From Actinomadura macra NBRC 14102 (GTDB lineage Bacteria; Actinomycetota; Actinomycetes; Streptosporangiales; Streptosporangiaceae): a stretch of DNA of 64,000 nt. The notes under the pieces are model-generated. The model made no database searches and was not told where the DNA came from. It worked only from the letters and a program-made list of their open reading frames with translations. Made by a program: the position numbers and the translations under genes. Numbering within the stretch: position 1 is the first letter of the stretch; each line of letters starts with the position of its first letter. The stretch lies in NCBI RefSeq assembly GCF_001552215.1, contig NZ_BCQT01000004.1, positions 496,001 through 560,000 of the forward strand. Reading direction: 5' to 3'. This document shows, piece after piece, positions 6,797-15,755 of this stretch.

Positions 6797-9700
6797 CTAG
6801 GTGCCCTCCCGGTACGCCTCCACGGCGTAGCGGAGCCGGGCCCCGACGAGGAGCGCCTCGTCCGGCGGGCACGCCAGCAGCCGCCGGGCGAGCTCCACGA
6901 TCTGCTCGTCGCTCAGCTCGGGCTCGCGTGCGGCGATCCGTCCGACCAGCTCGACCAGCTCGGACCGCTTGTAGCCGACGATCGACCGGCCGCGCTGAAC
7001 CTGGAGCGGCGCCGCCTCGGTCACCACCTCGGCCGCCTCCTGCGCCATCTCGACCGCGACCGGCTGGACCGGCTCGTGCTGCGGCTCCTCGGCCACCGGG
7101 GCGGGCGCCGGCTGAACCACGGCCTCGCGCACGGGTTCAGGCTCGGGCATCGGTTCGGGCGCCGGCTGAGCCACGGGCTCGGGCACCGGATCCGGCTCGG
7201 GCACGGCCTCGGGAGCGGGACGCGGCTCGGGGACCTGCGAGTCAGAGAGCTCAGGTTCCGAGGTCAGGAACGCGAAGAGCGGCGTCGTTGGGGTGAGACG
7301 CCCGCGCAGGGCGTCCGGCAACGGGGTCGCGGGGACGGGACCGTCCGGGACGGGCAGATCCTGACCGGACGGGCCGACCAGGATCAGCCGGGGCGCGAGC
7401 CACAGCAGGAAGAGCGCCTCGGCGCCGGCGCCGTGCTCGCCGTCCACGATCACGACGTCGAACAGACCGGGATGCGGCGGGAGCACGTCCGGGATGCGCC
7501 AGAGCGGCAGGATCCATGCTGGGACGATCTCGGACGGCGCGAACGGCGCGGACGCCGGCGCGCCCGGCGGCAGCGCGGCCAGCACGGCGTTCCACGCGCG
7601 GACGGAGGCCAGCTCGTCCTGGACCGCGTGCAGCCGCTCCTCGGCCTCGGTGAGCGCCGCGCCGAGCCGTTCCTCGGCCGGGGACGGCACGGTCTCGGCG
7701 AGCCGCGCCGACGCGCGGGCCCACGCCCACGCCTCGTCCCAGCGTTTCGTCCGGGCCTGCCAGGAGTGGTCGCCGTCGGTCGCGACCAGCAGGTTCGCGA
7801 GATCGGGATGAACTTCGCGGACCCGCCACAGCAGCTCCTCGCAGCGCAGTTGCAGCGCCCGCTCGTGCCGGGCCTCGGCGAGCGCGCCCAGGCACCGGCC
7901 GTAGGCGGCGGCGTCCCGGCCGTCGATGGCGGCGAGCGCGGCGTGCAGCTCCGGCGGGTCGTCGCCGTCCACCGGGCCGATGGAGTCGCGCAGCGCGTCG
8001 AGGTCGGCGGCGGCGCGGTTCACGCCGAGGCCCTCCACCGCGCTCTCCAGCGCGGACACGTACCCGTACCACTGGAGCGGATGGTTGAGCGGGACGGTCA
8101 TCCCGGACCGGTCGAGAAGGTCCACGGTCTCGTTCACCGCGGGCATCGCGTCGCGGACGCGACCGAGGCGCGCGTGCGCGCGAACGAAGCGGACCAGGCG
8201 GTCGGCGGTCGGCGGGTCGGCCGGGAAGGAGATCCCGGCGGCCTCCCAGACGTACTGTAGTTCCTGGCAGGTCATCCGGATCATGAGCTCGGTGAAGACC
8301 AGGTCGAGCAGTTCGGGCGTGGTCGGCGCCGCGCCGTCCACCGTCGCGCCGGTCAGCAGCACCTCGGCCTGCCGCTGCGCCGTCGACCGCAGCGGCCCGC
8401 GCTTGAGGCTGCCGCCGTCGGCGAGGTAGGCGCGCAGGTCCTGGGCGATGCCGGCGAGCTTGCGCAGGTGCAGTTCACCTGGCGGCAGCTCGACCCTGCG
8501 GCCCGCCATGCCCGCGGCGGCGCGCTCGGCCCACCGTGCCCGCGACGCCATCTCCGCGACCCGCGTCCACACCAGCGGGCGGCGGTGGGCGAGGGCGTCG
8601 CTGAACGCGCGGACGGCGAGGTCTGCGGGGTTCCAGCCGCCCGGATGGCCGTCCAGCCCGAGGTCGTGGAGTGCCGCGCCGACGACGGAGGCGGCCCCGT
8701 CGAGCCGGGCGAGCAGCGCGGGATCGCGTTCGCGCAGCCGCCGGGACAGGTCGGTCTCCGAGCGCGCCACGCGCTCGGACGCGACGGCCTCCGCCTCGAT
8801 CAGCGTGCGCACGTAGGCGGCGCTCGGCAGCGCGCCGGGGTCGACGTCGCGCTGGTCTCCGCGGGCCTTGCGCGCCGGCGTCTCCTCGGCGAGCAGCACG
8901 ACCAGTTCCGCCGCCTCGGCCCGGGAGATCGGCGGCCCCGGCGGCATCTCCGGGCGGACGGGCAGCCACGACAGCTCGGGCGCCTCGGCGCGCAGCCGCC
9001 GGGCCAGCTCGCCGAGCCCACCGCGGTAGCCGGAGCCGAGGTCGGTGGCGCCGCTCTCCTCCGCGCTCCGGAGCCGCTCGCGCAGCCCGGCGATCTCCAG
9101 ATCGGTCGCCTGCTCCCGCTCGGCGAGCGTGACGGCGCGCGCCCGCTCGCGGACGGGGTCGTGGTCGGCCGCGCGGGCGAGGATCGCGTCCGCCGTCACC
9201 CCCGCGGCGGCCGGGTCGGCGACCGCCAGGGCGGCCAGGCCCGGCGGGAGCGCCGCGCGCAGCGCCTCCGACGCCGCCGTGCCGGACGTGGCGACCAGCA
9301 CCCGCATCCCGCGGTCGAGCACGGCGGCGAGGAAGTTGCGGGTGGTGTGCGGCTCCACCTTCTCGATGTGCCGCACATGCTGCCCGCCGCCGCGGGCGAT
9401 GAACCGTGCGAGGCCCTCGGGGACGGGTGTCCCGTTGGCCAGCAGGCCGACCAGCGCGCTGTGGTAGCCGGCGACCGCAGTCCGTCCCGGCGGGCGGACG
9501 ACCAGCGCGGGCGCGAGCCGCACACGGGGCACCGGCGGGAGGGGCCCGGCGGGGTCGGGCGCCCAGTCCTCGCGGTACGCCGCGCCCTCGGCGACGGGCG
9601 AGTCCGGGGCAGGCGACCCGGGGGCGGCGGGAGGCGCGAAGGCGATCGAACACCACTTGCGCAGGACGTCGCCGACCGAGGCGTTCAGCCCGAACCCCTG

Positions 9701-10237
9701 CCCGGCCTGCACCGCGTCCGAGACCCAGCCGACCGGCCTGAACTCCTGCCGGTCCGCCAGCAGCTCGCGGTCACGCAGGCTGGTGTGCCCGGCGAGGACG
9801 ACGTCGACGCGCTCGGTCCGCTCGTCCACCACGATGCGGACGGGCGTGTGCAGCAGATGGTCGTGGACGGGCGGGCCCTGCCCGGGACGCCACGCGAGCA
9901 GGCCGGTGGCGAGGACCACCTCGTTGCCCTGCTCGGGGACCTGCTCGGCGAGATCGCGCAGGATCCGGTACCAGTGCCGCAGCCCGAGCCAGCCGTCGAA
10001 CTCCTCCAGCACCCCCGGCGGGGCCAGCGGGATGACCGGGACGCTGAACAGGACGTCGCCGGGGCCCGCGTCGGCCTCCACGTAGACGTCGCCGGGCAAC
10101 CCGGCGAGCCAATGAACCTGATCATGCCCGGCCAGGTCGCGGGCGGGCCGCCGCCGCGCCCGCGCCAGGTCGCGCAGGTACCCGAGCAGGCGGGCCGCCC
10201 GCTCGGCCTGCTCCGCGCCCGGGCCCTCGTCCGGCAC
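6797..10237 (-). CDS. Very large SF1-helicase-like protein with degenerate ATPase motifs
   Basis: The GTG at 10237 follows GGAAGGAG and gives 1146 residues. The general plan resembles DNA2/UPF1-like SF1 helicases: around residues 296-325, HTTRNFLAAVLDRGMRVLV aligns with the region after Walker A and motif Ia, and near residue 929 FDVVIVDGEH followed by LAPRLILVGPSGQDLP aligns with motifs II and III. However, the Walker A GxGKT is absent, the DEAx box reads DGEH and the VGDxxQ motif reads VGPSGQ. The middle 500 residues are helical. Near the C-terminus is a PEP/PAP-rich linker, then a short helical domain (SIVGYKRSELVELVGRIA). I infer a non-hydrolysing scaffold or sensor; the exact family is unknown. 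Confidence 0.6.
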   Translation of the reverse strand: MPDEGPGAEQAERAARLLGYLRDLARARRRPARDLAGHDQVHWLAGLPGDVYVEADAGPGDVLFSVPVIPLAPPGVLEEFDGWLGLRHWYRILRDLAEQVPEQGNEVVLATGLLAWRPGQGPPVHDHLLHTPVRIVVDERTERVDVVLAGHTSLRDRELLADRQEFRPVGWVSDAVQAGQGFGLNASVGDVLRKWCSIAFAPPAAPGSPAPDSPVAEGAAYREDWAPDPAGPLPPVPRVRLAPALVVRPPGRTAVAGYHSALVGLLANGTPVPEGLARFIARGGGQHVRHIEKVEPHTTRNFLAAVLDRGMRVLVATSGTAASEALRAALPPGLAALAVADPAAAGVTADAILARAADHDPVRERARAVTLAEREQATDLEIAGLRERLRSAEESGATDLGSGYRGGLGELARRLRAEAPELSWLPVRPEMPPGPPISRAEAAELVVLLAEETPARKARGDQRDVDPGALPSAAYVRTLIEAEAVASERVARSETDLSRRLRERDPALLARLDGAASVVGAALHDLGLDGHPGGWNPADLAVRAFSDALAHRRPLVWTRVAEMASRARWAERAAAGMAGRRVELPPGELHLRKLAGIAQDLRAYLADGGSLKRGPLRSTAQRQAEVLLTGATVDGAAPTTPELLDLVFTELMIRMTCQELQYVWEAAGISFPADPPTADRLVRFVRAHARLGRVRDAMPAVNETVDLLDRSGMTVPLNHPLQWYGYVSALESAVEGLGVNRAAADLDALRDSIGPVDGDDPPELHAALAAIDGRDAAAYGRCLGALAEARHERALQLRCEELLWRVREVHPDLANLLVATDGDHSWQARTKRWDEAWAWARASARLAETVPSPAEERLGAALTEAEERLHAVQDELASVRAWNAVLAALPPGAPASAPFAPSEIVPAWILPLWRIPDVLPPHPGLFDVVIVDGEHGAGAEALFLLWLAPRLILVGPSGQDLPVPDGPVPATPLPDALRGRLTPTTPLFAFLTSEPELSDSQVPEPRPAPEAVPEPDPVPEPVAQPAPEPMPEPEPVREAVVQPAPAPVAEEPQHEPVQPVAVEMAQEAAEVVTEAAPLQVQRGRSIVGYKRSELVELVGRIAAREPELSDEQIVELARRLLACPPDEALLVGARLRYAVEAYREGT

Positions 10238-10386
10238 CGCGGCTCCTTCCCTCCCGCTGGGAACGGTGTGCCCCGATCTAACACCCCTGGACGGGCCCGG
10301 CCAAGGGCTTCCGATGATCATGCGGCGCGGTGTCGCGGCGGGCGCGGGTCAGGCGGGCTCGGTTGGCGCCATCTAGCAGGTCGCGA

Positions 10387-10590
10387 TCAGTGGGTGCTGG
10401 CCATGTGGCGGTCCTCGCTGGGAAGCATCACCCACAGGACGAGGTAGACCACGAACTGAGGGCCGGGCAGCAGGCAGGACAGCAGGGCCAGCAGGCGGAC
10501 CGTCCAGGGTGCCATGCCGAACCGGCGTGCCAGCCCGGCGCAGACGCCTGCGATGATCCGGCCCTCGCGCGGACGGTAGAGGCCGTTCAT
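10387..10590 (-). CDS. PspC domain membrane protein, 67 aa
   Basis: The protein begins MNGLYRPREGRIIAGVCAGL, the hallmark of the PspC domain (residues 5-60), and continues through a transmembrane helix around residues 28-58 (LLALLSCLLPGPQFVVYLVL). It ends with the usual MLPSEDR. The ATG at 10590 follows GGGGAGAAG. PspC-type proteins sit in the inner membrane and take part in envelope stress responses in proteobacteria; short actinobacterial versions have no defined role. The gene is monocistronic, with about 150 bp of upstream non-coding DNA. Confidence 0.9.
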   Translation of the reverse strand: MNGLYRPREGRIIAGVCAGLARRFGMAPWTVRLLALLSCLLPGPQFVVYLVLWVMLPSEDRHMASTH

Positions 10591-10731
10591 GATTTCTTCT
10601 CCCCGATTCGTTGAGCGGTACGTGGTCGCGGTCGCTGCGGCCACATACTCCAAGCTACGAACCGGACACCGCTTCTCACATCGGCCGATCGGTCCGTTCG
10701 AGCGCCCTACTCCGGGATTAGGGGATGCCCC

Positions 10732-11421
10732 TTAGGGGGCGTTGTGCCGCTCGACCAGACCGGGGAGACAGGCCAGGTCGTCCAGGACGAACAGGCAGCC
10801 GCCCAGCGCCTCCCGGTCGTCCCGGAGGTCCTCCTGGATGTGTCCCCAGGGGCCGCGCCTGAGGAACGCGGCGGGCATCCCGTACGCCAGCGCGGGCCGC
10901 ACGTCGTTGTCGATGCGGTCCCCCACGTACAGGACGTGCTCGGGCAGGACGTCGGCGAGCTGGGCGCAGCGTTCGAAGAACTCCTGCGACGGCTTCCGGA
11001 TGCCCCAGACGTCGGAGATCCCGACCACGTCCGCGTCCAGGCCCAGCGCCGCCATCTGCGCGGCTGCCTCCACCGGCTGGTTGCCCGCGATGCCCACATA
11101 CAGGCCCTGGCCGCGCAACCCGGACAGGCACGCCCGCGCGTCCGGGTACAGATCGTCCGGGCCGAACCCGTTCGGCACGCCCGCCTCGGCCCGCCGCTTC
11201 TCCTCGGTCTCCAGGTCAAATCCCGGACGGAAGTACTCGAAGAGATCCATGTGGTCCCGGCCGGTCGCCAGCAGGGCGCCCAGCTTGGTGAGGAACGTGT
11301 GCCGGGGTACGCCGAGCCAGTCGGCCCACCGCCCGTAGATCTCGCCCTCGTTGATCAGCGTCTCGCCGATGTCGAAGAACACCGCCTGGATCGGGCGCGG
11401 CGCGGGAGGTTCGGGGGTCAC
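10732..11421 (-). CDS. HAD family hydrolase, 229 aa
   Basis: This haloacid dehalogenase-superfamily protein has motif I FFDIGETL (D17), a motif II region VGIAGNQPVEAAAQM, the motif III lysine in GIRKPSQEFFERC and motif IV YVGDRIDND. The second aspartate of motif I, the usual acid/base, is a glycine (DIG in place of DxD), so the chemistry may differ from ordinary phosphatases or be weak. The GTG start overlaps the TGA stop of the preceding metallo-hydrolase gene (GTGA), showing translational coupling. Substrate unknown. Confidence 0.88.
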   Translation of the reverse strand: MTPEPPAPRPIQAVFFDIGETLINEGEIYGRWADWLGVPRHTFLTKLGALLATGRDHMDLFEYFRPGFDLETEEKRRAEAGVPNGFGPDDLYPDARACLSGLRGQGLYVGIAGNQPVEAAAQMAALGLDADVVGISDVWGIRKPSQEFFERCAQLADVLPEHVLYVGDRIDNDVRPALAYGMPAAFLRRGPWGHIQEDLRDDREALGGCLFVLDDLACLPGLVERHNAP

Positions 11422-12068
11422 GCGACGACCAGATCCACGGACTCGCCCGGAGCCAGCCGCCGGAAGTCACCGCCGAGTTCCTCGCCCGCGGCGGACACGT
11501 GCTTCTCCATGACGGACAGGCCGATGTCGTTCAGCAGACCGTCATGCACGACGAACGCACGTTCCGGACGCACCGCCCGCGCGTAGGAGTACAGCTCGGG
11601 GATCTTCATCCAGGGTGCGTTGCCGGGCAGGCACAGCGTCGGCACATGCTCCGCCGGGACGGTGAGGGCGTCGCCCGGGTGGAACACCTCACCGTCCACC
11701 AGGAAGCCCACGTTCGGGATGGGCGGCACGTCAGGGTGCAGGATCTCGTGCTCCTCGCCATAGACGTGCACATCGAAACCGGCGATGGTCACCGCGTCCC
11801 CGTGGCCGACCTGGTGGACACGGCCGCCGAGGTCGGCGAGACTCTCAGCGACGACCCGAGACGTCCACACCTCTAGGGCCGGACGCGCGGCCAGGGCCTC
11901 GCGCAGTCCGTCGGCGTCGAAGTGGTCGAAATGCTCGTGCGTGATGAGAACGGCGTCGGACGCGGAAAGGGCGTTCGCGGCGCCACTGAACGAGCCGGGA
12001 TCGATGATGAGCGTCCGGTCGTCCCGGGTGATCTGGACGCAGGCGTGTCCGAGCTTGGTGAGACGCAT
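11418..12068 (-). CDS. MBL-fold metal-dependent hydrolase, UlaG-like, 216 aa
   Basis: The start MRLTKLGHACVQI is characteristic of short UlaG-like metallo-beta-lactamase-fold proteins. The metal-binding signature THEHFDHFD (H44, H46, D48, H49) is intact. Later ligands are suggested by FHPGDAL and FVVHDGLLND. The ATG at 12068 is chosen because family similarity begins there; the longer frame reaches into the promoter of the divergent small gene. The stop overlaps the HAD gene start, so the two are probably made together. The natural substrate is not evident. Confidence 0.88.
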   Translation of the reverse strand: MRLTKLGHACVQITRDDRTLIIDPGSFSGAANALSASDAVLITHEHFDHFDADGLREALAARPALEVWTSRVVAESLADLGGRVHQVGHGDAVTIAGFDVHVYGEEHEILHPDVPPIPNVGFLVDGEVFHPGDALTVPAEHVPTLCLPGNAPWMKIPELYSYARAVRPERAFVVHDGLLNDIGLSVMEKHVSAAGEELGGDFRRLAPGESVDLVVA

Positions 12069-12163
12069 CGTTCGATCTTTCCACGCGGCCGTATCACATC
12101 CCCGGATGACCCCCGCTCCCGTCCTGGCCATGACGTCGGCGGCGGGGTGGGACACTGGGGCGC

Positions 12164-12328
12164 GTGTCCTCACGGAAGGAACTGGACCAGCAAGTGCGCG
12201 ATCACTACGGAACATGGCGCGACCAGCCGCGCGGCCTGGCCTGCGCGGTGATCGCCGCCTTCATGGTCCTCACCACAGCGGCCTTCGTCTTCGCCGTGGT
12301 CGCCGTCGTGATGGCCATCAGGTCATAA
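12164..12328 (+). CDS. Small single-pass membrane protein, 54 aa
   Basis: From a GTG at 12164 the frame reads VSSRKELDQQVRDHYGTW, a charged N-terminal helix, followed by one hydrophobic helix (about residues 25-51, including VIAAFMVLTTAAFVFAVV) and a terminal MAIRS. The composition, charge distribution and stop at 12328 are typical of a genuine small membrane protein, and no other gene explains this stretch. It is divergent from the metallo-hydrolase gene. No Shine-Dalgarno is evident close to the GTG, so translation may be leaderless. Function unknown. Confidence 0.62.
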   Translation: MSSRKELDQQVRDHYGTWRDQPRGLACAVIAAFMVLTTAAFVFAVVAVVMAIRS

Positions 12329-12379
12329 GCCCCCGGGGCCGGGACGCCGGATCCGGCGTCCCGGTCCTCCGGGTCGGCC

Positions 12380-12670
12380 TCAGGTCGTGGCGCCGTCGGC
12401 GATCGTGAAGGACACGTCGCCCTGTGGGTCGACCTGGGCGTCGAGGGTCTTGTCCTCCAGGATCTCCGCGACCCGCGACTCCAGGTACACCTTGGCGCCC
12501 TGCTCTTCGACGACCTGGTCGCCTGCCTCGGGCTCGGGGGCGACCGACAGCCGCAGGGCGTCGGAGCCGTCGACTCCGGACTCGATGCGGATACCGGTCT
12601 CGGGCGGTAGCTCCGGATTGGCGGTCACGGTCCGGATGACCTGGACGGCACCGCTGGTCAGCGTGAGCAC
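12380..12670 (-). CDS. HesB/IscA-like protein lacking the cluster cysteines, 96 aa
   Basis: The protein begins LTLTSGAVQVIRTVTAN and contains EAGDQVVEEQGAKVYLE and DKTLDAQVDPQGDVSF, the pattern of short actinobacterial proteins annotated as Fe-S biosynthesis (HesB-like) domain. The three cysteines that bind the cluster in true IscA/HesB are missing, so Fe-S assembly is doubtful. The GTG at 12670 follows GAGGAG 6 bp upstream. It lies in its own transcription unit between a small membrane protein and an SDR. It could be a structural relative with another role. Confidence 0.8.
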   Translation of the reverse strand: MLTLTSGAVQVIRTVTANPELPPETGIRIESGVDGSDALRLSVAPEPEAGDQVVEEQGAKVYLESRVAEILEDKTLDAQVDPQGDVSFTIADGATT

Positions 12671-12786
12671 GATCAGCTCCTCACGTCTCTTTCGTTCTGG
12701 ATCGGATCTGCCCCACCCTCCCCGTTGTGTCAGGCCATAAACACGGTCCGGTCCGGGCTTTACCCAGTCCGTGAGCGGCTCACCGC

Positions 12787-13554
12787 CTAGGCGATCGCGG
12801 GGCGGATGGTGGCGCCGCCGTCCACCACCAGGGTCTGGCCGGTCATCCAGGACGCGGTGTCGCCGGCCAGGAACACGGCGGCGCTCGCGATGTCCTCGGG
12901 GACGCCGATCCGTCCGAGCGGCGTGTACTTGGCGATCTGCTCCTCGTTGTCCTCCCACAGCGCGCGGGCGAGGGCAGTCTTGACCAGGCCGGGGGCGATG
13001 CAGTTGACGCGGACGCGCGGTGCGAGCTCCATCGCGAACTGGCGGCTGAGGTGTATCACCGCGGCCTTGGTGGCGTTGTAGTAGCCGATGCCGTGCTCGG
13101 TGACCAGGCCGCCGACGGAAGCGATGTTGACGATGGCGCCGCCGCGCTCGCGCAGGGAGGCGCGCCAGGCGAGCTGCGTCCACTGCACGACGGCGAACTG
13201 GTTGACCTCGACGGTCTTGGCCGCCGCCGCGGGCTCGATGTCGGCCATCGGGCCGAAGTAGGGGCTGGTGCCGGCATTGTTGACCAGGACGTCGAGGCCG
13301 CCGAACTCGGTGACCGCCGCGTCCACGCAGGCGATGGCCTGGTCGCGGTCGCCGACATGGGCGGCCTTGGCCAGCACGCCGACACCGGGGGACGCGGCGC
13401 GGATCTCCGCGGCGGCCTCGTCCAGTGCCTCCTGCCTGCGCGACGAGAGCACGACATTGGCGCCCTCGCCCGCCAGCGCGTGGGCGATCGCCTTGCCGAT
13501 CCCCCGGGACGCCCCGGTGATGAGGGCCGTCTTCCCTTGCAGTCCAGTCCGCAT
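12787..13554 (-). CDS. SDR family oxidoreductase, FabG-like, 255 aa
   Basis: This classical short-chain dehydrogenase/reductase has the cofactor motif TGASRGIG (13-20), NNAG (92-95), the catalytic serine in IVNIAS (S146) and the YxxxK pair in YNATK (Y159, K163). SSRRQ at 37-41, after the second strand, suggests NADPH preference. The ATG at 13554 follows AGAGGAAGAG. C-terminal elements such as GRIGVPEDIASAAVFLAGD and LVVDGG are those of 3-oxoacyl-ACP-reductase-like members. An operator-like inverted repeat lies about 65 bp upstream. The substrate cannot be told from sequence. Confidence 0.9.
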   Translation of the reverse strand: MRTGLQGKTALITGASRGIGKAIAHALAGEGANVVLSSRRQEALDEAAAEIRAASPGVGVLAKAAHVGDRDQAIACVDAAVTEFGGLDVLVNNAGTSPYFGPMADIEPAAAAKTVEVNQFAVVQWTQLAWRASLRERGGAIVNIASVGGLVTEHGIGYYNATKAAVIHLSRQFAMELAPRVRVNCIAPGLVKTALARALWEDNEEQIAKYTPLGRIGVPEDIASAAVFLAGDTASWMTGQTLVVDGGATIRPAIA

Positions 13555-13618
13555 CCGCGCTCTTCCTCTCCTGCCCACGCGCCCGCATGCCGGGATGACT
13601 CGGCTCACTGTATCTACA

Positions 13619-13636
13619 TGACTTACTCGTCAGTCA
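13619..13636. promoter_or_regulatory. Inverted repeat TGACT-N8-AGTCA upstream of the SDR gene
   Basis: The 18-bp element TGACTTACTCGTCAGTCA matches its reverse complement at 14 of 18 positions. Its size and position, in the promoter region of the SDR gene at 13554, fit a TetR-family operator. No regulator gene is adjacent, so the binding protein would be encoded elsewhere. Confidence 0.45.
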
Positions 13637-13700
13637 CTTAGATCCTGCTCGCCGACGCCGACCCCGCGGACCCCTCGCCGCCGCGGCCGGGTGTCGCGCG

Positions 13701-15329
13701 TCAGCCGACGTTGAAGCCGTCGCACCCCATGTAGTAGGCGTCGCCGTTGGCGCGGACGTGCATCCAGATGACCGTCCAGTCGCCCTTCACCAGTGGGTAC
13801 GCCGCGCTGCCCGACCCGTCCCAGTCGAAGTCGGCCGGATAGTGGAGGGTCAGCCCGGCATCGCCCGCCGGATACAGGCGCGGTTTGCTCCTGACGATCC
13901 CCGTCACACCGTTGCCCTGCTGGTCGCCGGGAGGCCGGATCTCGGCGGCCACGTAGTAGCGGGACGGCCGCGCGTACTTGAAGCGCATCCCGACGTCGAC
14001 CGTGGACTTGGTGTACGGGACGCGCGGCGCCGACGTCTGCACGTCGTTGGCGAGCTTCATGTCCTCGGGACGGATCGCCGGAAGGCATGCGAAGTCCGCC
14101 TTGGACCAGTGCAACTGGTTGAAGTCATCGGTGGGCTGCTTCACCAGGATCACGTCCGGCGGGCGGTTCCCCGAAGCCTGCCCTCCACGCGGCGACGCCG
14201 GCGTACTGGCGGGCTTCGACGCACCTGCGCCGGCGCCGGTCACGCCAGGCCCCGCACCGGTGCCCTTGCCTCCACCGTCGCCCTTGCCGTCGTCGTCCAT
14301 GAGGGCACGCGCGCCGAGCGACCCCACCAGCACGGCGGCGACCACGCCCGCGACCGCGAGGATGACACTCCGCCGCCCCGCACCGCCGGTCGTCCTGGCG
14401 CGATCGGGCGGGACGAGCCCGGACGCGACGGCGTCCGGGACGCTGGTGGGCATCGGCGGGGACACGCCCACGATCCGCCGGTAGTCGGCGTCGCCGGTGA
14501 GGGCACCGTGGGCGGCGGTCAGCTGGAGCAGCTCTTCGGGAGTGGGCCGCTTGGCCGGATCCTTGTCCGCGCACATGGCGACGATCTCGGCCACCTGCGG
14601 GTCGACGCCGTCCAGATCGATCTCGCCGTTCAGCGTCCGGTGCAGGATCGCCTCGATGCGCCCGCCGCCGAACGGGGGCCGTCCGGTCGCGGCATGGGCG
14701 ATGGTGCCCGCCAGCGAGAACATGTCGGACGCGGGACGGGGCTCCTGCTCCCGCACGACCTCGGGCGCGACGTATCCGGGCGTGCCGTTCCAGGCGCCGG
14801 TCCGGGTGATCTGCGTCTGATCCTCCCCGCGCGCGATACCGAAGTCGATCAGCCGGGGTCCGTCCGGAGACAGGATGACGTTGCCGGGCTTGAGGTCGCG
14901 GTGCTGGACACCCTGCCGGTGGATCTCCAGCAGGCCGGTGGCCAGCGCGGCGAGCAGCCGCAGGCAGGTCGCGGGCCGCAGCGGCCCGTGCTCGGCCACC
15001 GCCTGCCGGAGCGTCGGCCCGGGAACGTACTCGGTGGCCAGCCAGTACGGCGGCGCGTCGAGCCCCGCCCCCACCATCGCCGCGGCGAACCGGCTGCGCA
15101 CGCGCTCGGCGGTCTCGACCTCACGGCGGAAGCGGGCCAGCGCCGTCGGACCCTCGAAGTCCTCGCGGATCACCTTGAGCGCGATATGCCGCCCGCCACC
15201 GGTCAGCCCCAGATACACCTGCCCCATGCCGCCCGCGCCGAGGCGCGCCAGCACGGGATAGCCACCGATGTCGGACGGGTCCTCAGGACGGAGTGGCTCC
15301 ACGGTCACCGGCCCGTTCGTCGTCCGCAC
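13701..15329 (-). CDS. Receptor-type Ser/Thr protein kinase, 542 aa
   Basis: The kinase domain (about residues 24-275) has the glycine loop LGAGGMGQVY, catalytic lysine K52, HRDLKPGN (D145), DFG at 162-164 and the activation-segment end GTPGYVAPE. One transmembrane helix follows (about 321-343), then a Gly/Ala/Pro/Ser linker and an extracellular C-terminal domain of about 160 residues ending in WMHVRANGDAYYMGC, with two cysteines (in FACLP and MGCDG) that could pair. This is the PknB-like layout with a non-PASTA sensor domain I cannot name. The start is GTG at 15329; a GTG about 7 codons later is possible. It is monocistronic. Confidence 0.93.
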   Translation of the reverse strand: MRTTNGPVTVEPLRPEDPSDIGGYPVLARLGAGGMGQVYLGLTGGGRHIALKVIREDFEGPTALARFRREVETAERVRSRFAAAMVGAGLDAPPYWLATEYVPGPTLRQAVAEHGPLRPATCLRLLAALATGLLEIHRQGVQHRDLKPGNVILSPDGPRLIDFGIARGEDQTQITRTGAWNGTPGYVAPEVVREQEPRPASDMFSLAGTIAHAATGRPPFGGGRIEAILHRTLNGEIDLDGVDPQVAEIVAMCADKDPAKRPTPEELLQLTAAHGALTGDADYRRIVGVSPPMPTSVPDAVASGLVPPDRARTTGGAGRRSVILAVAGVVAAVLVGSLGARALMDDDGKGDGGGKGTGAGPGVTGAGAGASKPASTPASPRGGQASGNRPPDVILVKQPTDDFNQLHWSKADFACLPAIRPEDMKLANDVQTSAPRVPYTKSTVDVGMRFKYARPSRYYVAAEIRPPGDQQGNGVTGIVRSKPRLYPAGDAGLTLHYPADFDWDGSGSAAYPLVKGDWTVIWMHVRANGDAYYMGCDGFNVG

Positions 15330-15386
15330 ATGCCCGAAATGCTCTCATCGCAGCCGCAGCCCCCGCACACCGAAGGTCCCGCCGGG

Positions 15387-15755
15387 TCAATCCGCCTCTC
15401 GCGCCACGTGCAGGGCCCAGCCGATCAGGGGCACCTGAAGCGGAAGCCGCCCGTAGGCCACGACCCGCAGCGGCCAGGATCGCCGCCGCCAGTCACGAGC
15501 CATCTTGAGGTTGGCGGGGAAGACCGCCACCATCAACCCCGCGGTGGCGAGCGCGCCCGCCCTCCGCGTCCGCGGATAGGCGACGGCCGCCGCGCAGGCC
15601 AGCTCGGCGACGCCGCTGGCATAGGTCCAGCCCCGCCGGCGCCCCGGCAGCCGCTCGGGCACGAGCGTGTCGAACGGCCGCGGAACGAGCAGATGAGCCG
15701 CCCCCATCGCGGCCATGAAGGACACGAGACGGCGGGTGGCGAGCGAGTCGGTCAT
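15387..15755 (-). CDS. DoxX-like integral membrane protein, 122 aa
   Basis: The ATG at 15755 gives a small protein with three or four hydrophobic helices (around residues 8-25, 45-62, 68-83 and 98-115), including the sequence YASGVAELACAAAVAYP and FPANLKMARDW. These are the landmarks of short DoxX-like proteins in actinomycetes. DoxX-type proteins are associated with membrane redox functions in some bacteria, but this short subgroup is uncharacterised. It is transcribed toward the 3' side of the kinase region with a small gap. Confidence 0.78.
   Translation of the reverse strand: MTDSLATRRLVSFMAAMGAAHLLVPRPFDTLVPERLPGRRRGWTYASGVAELACAAAVAYPRTRRAGALATAGLMVAVFPANLKMARDWRRRSWPLRVVAYGRLPLQVPLIGWALHVAREAD

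Noticed and set aside
8468..10447. 659-codon plus-strand frame opposite the SF1-like gene
   Set aside because: It has no recognisable domain and an Arg/Gly/Asp composition typical of shadow frames; the minus strand has coherent protein features and a good start.
12380..12670. True Fe-S scaffold function for the HesB-like protein
   Set aside because: The protein has no cysteine in the positions that bind a cluster, so I kept only the structural family name.
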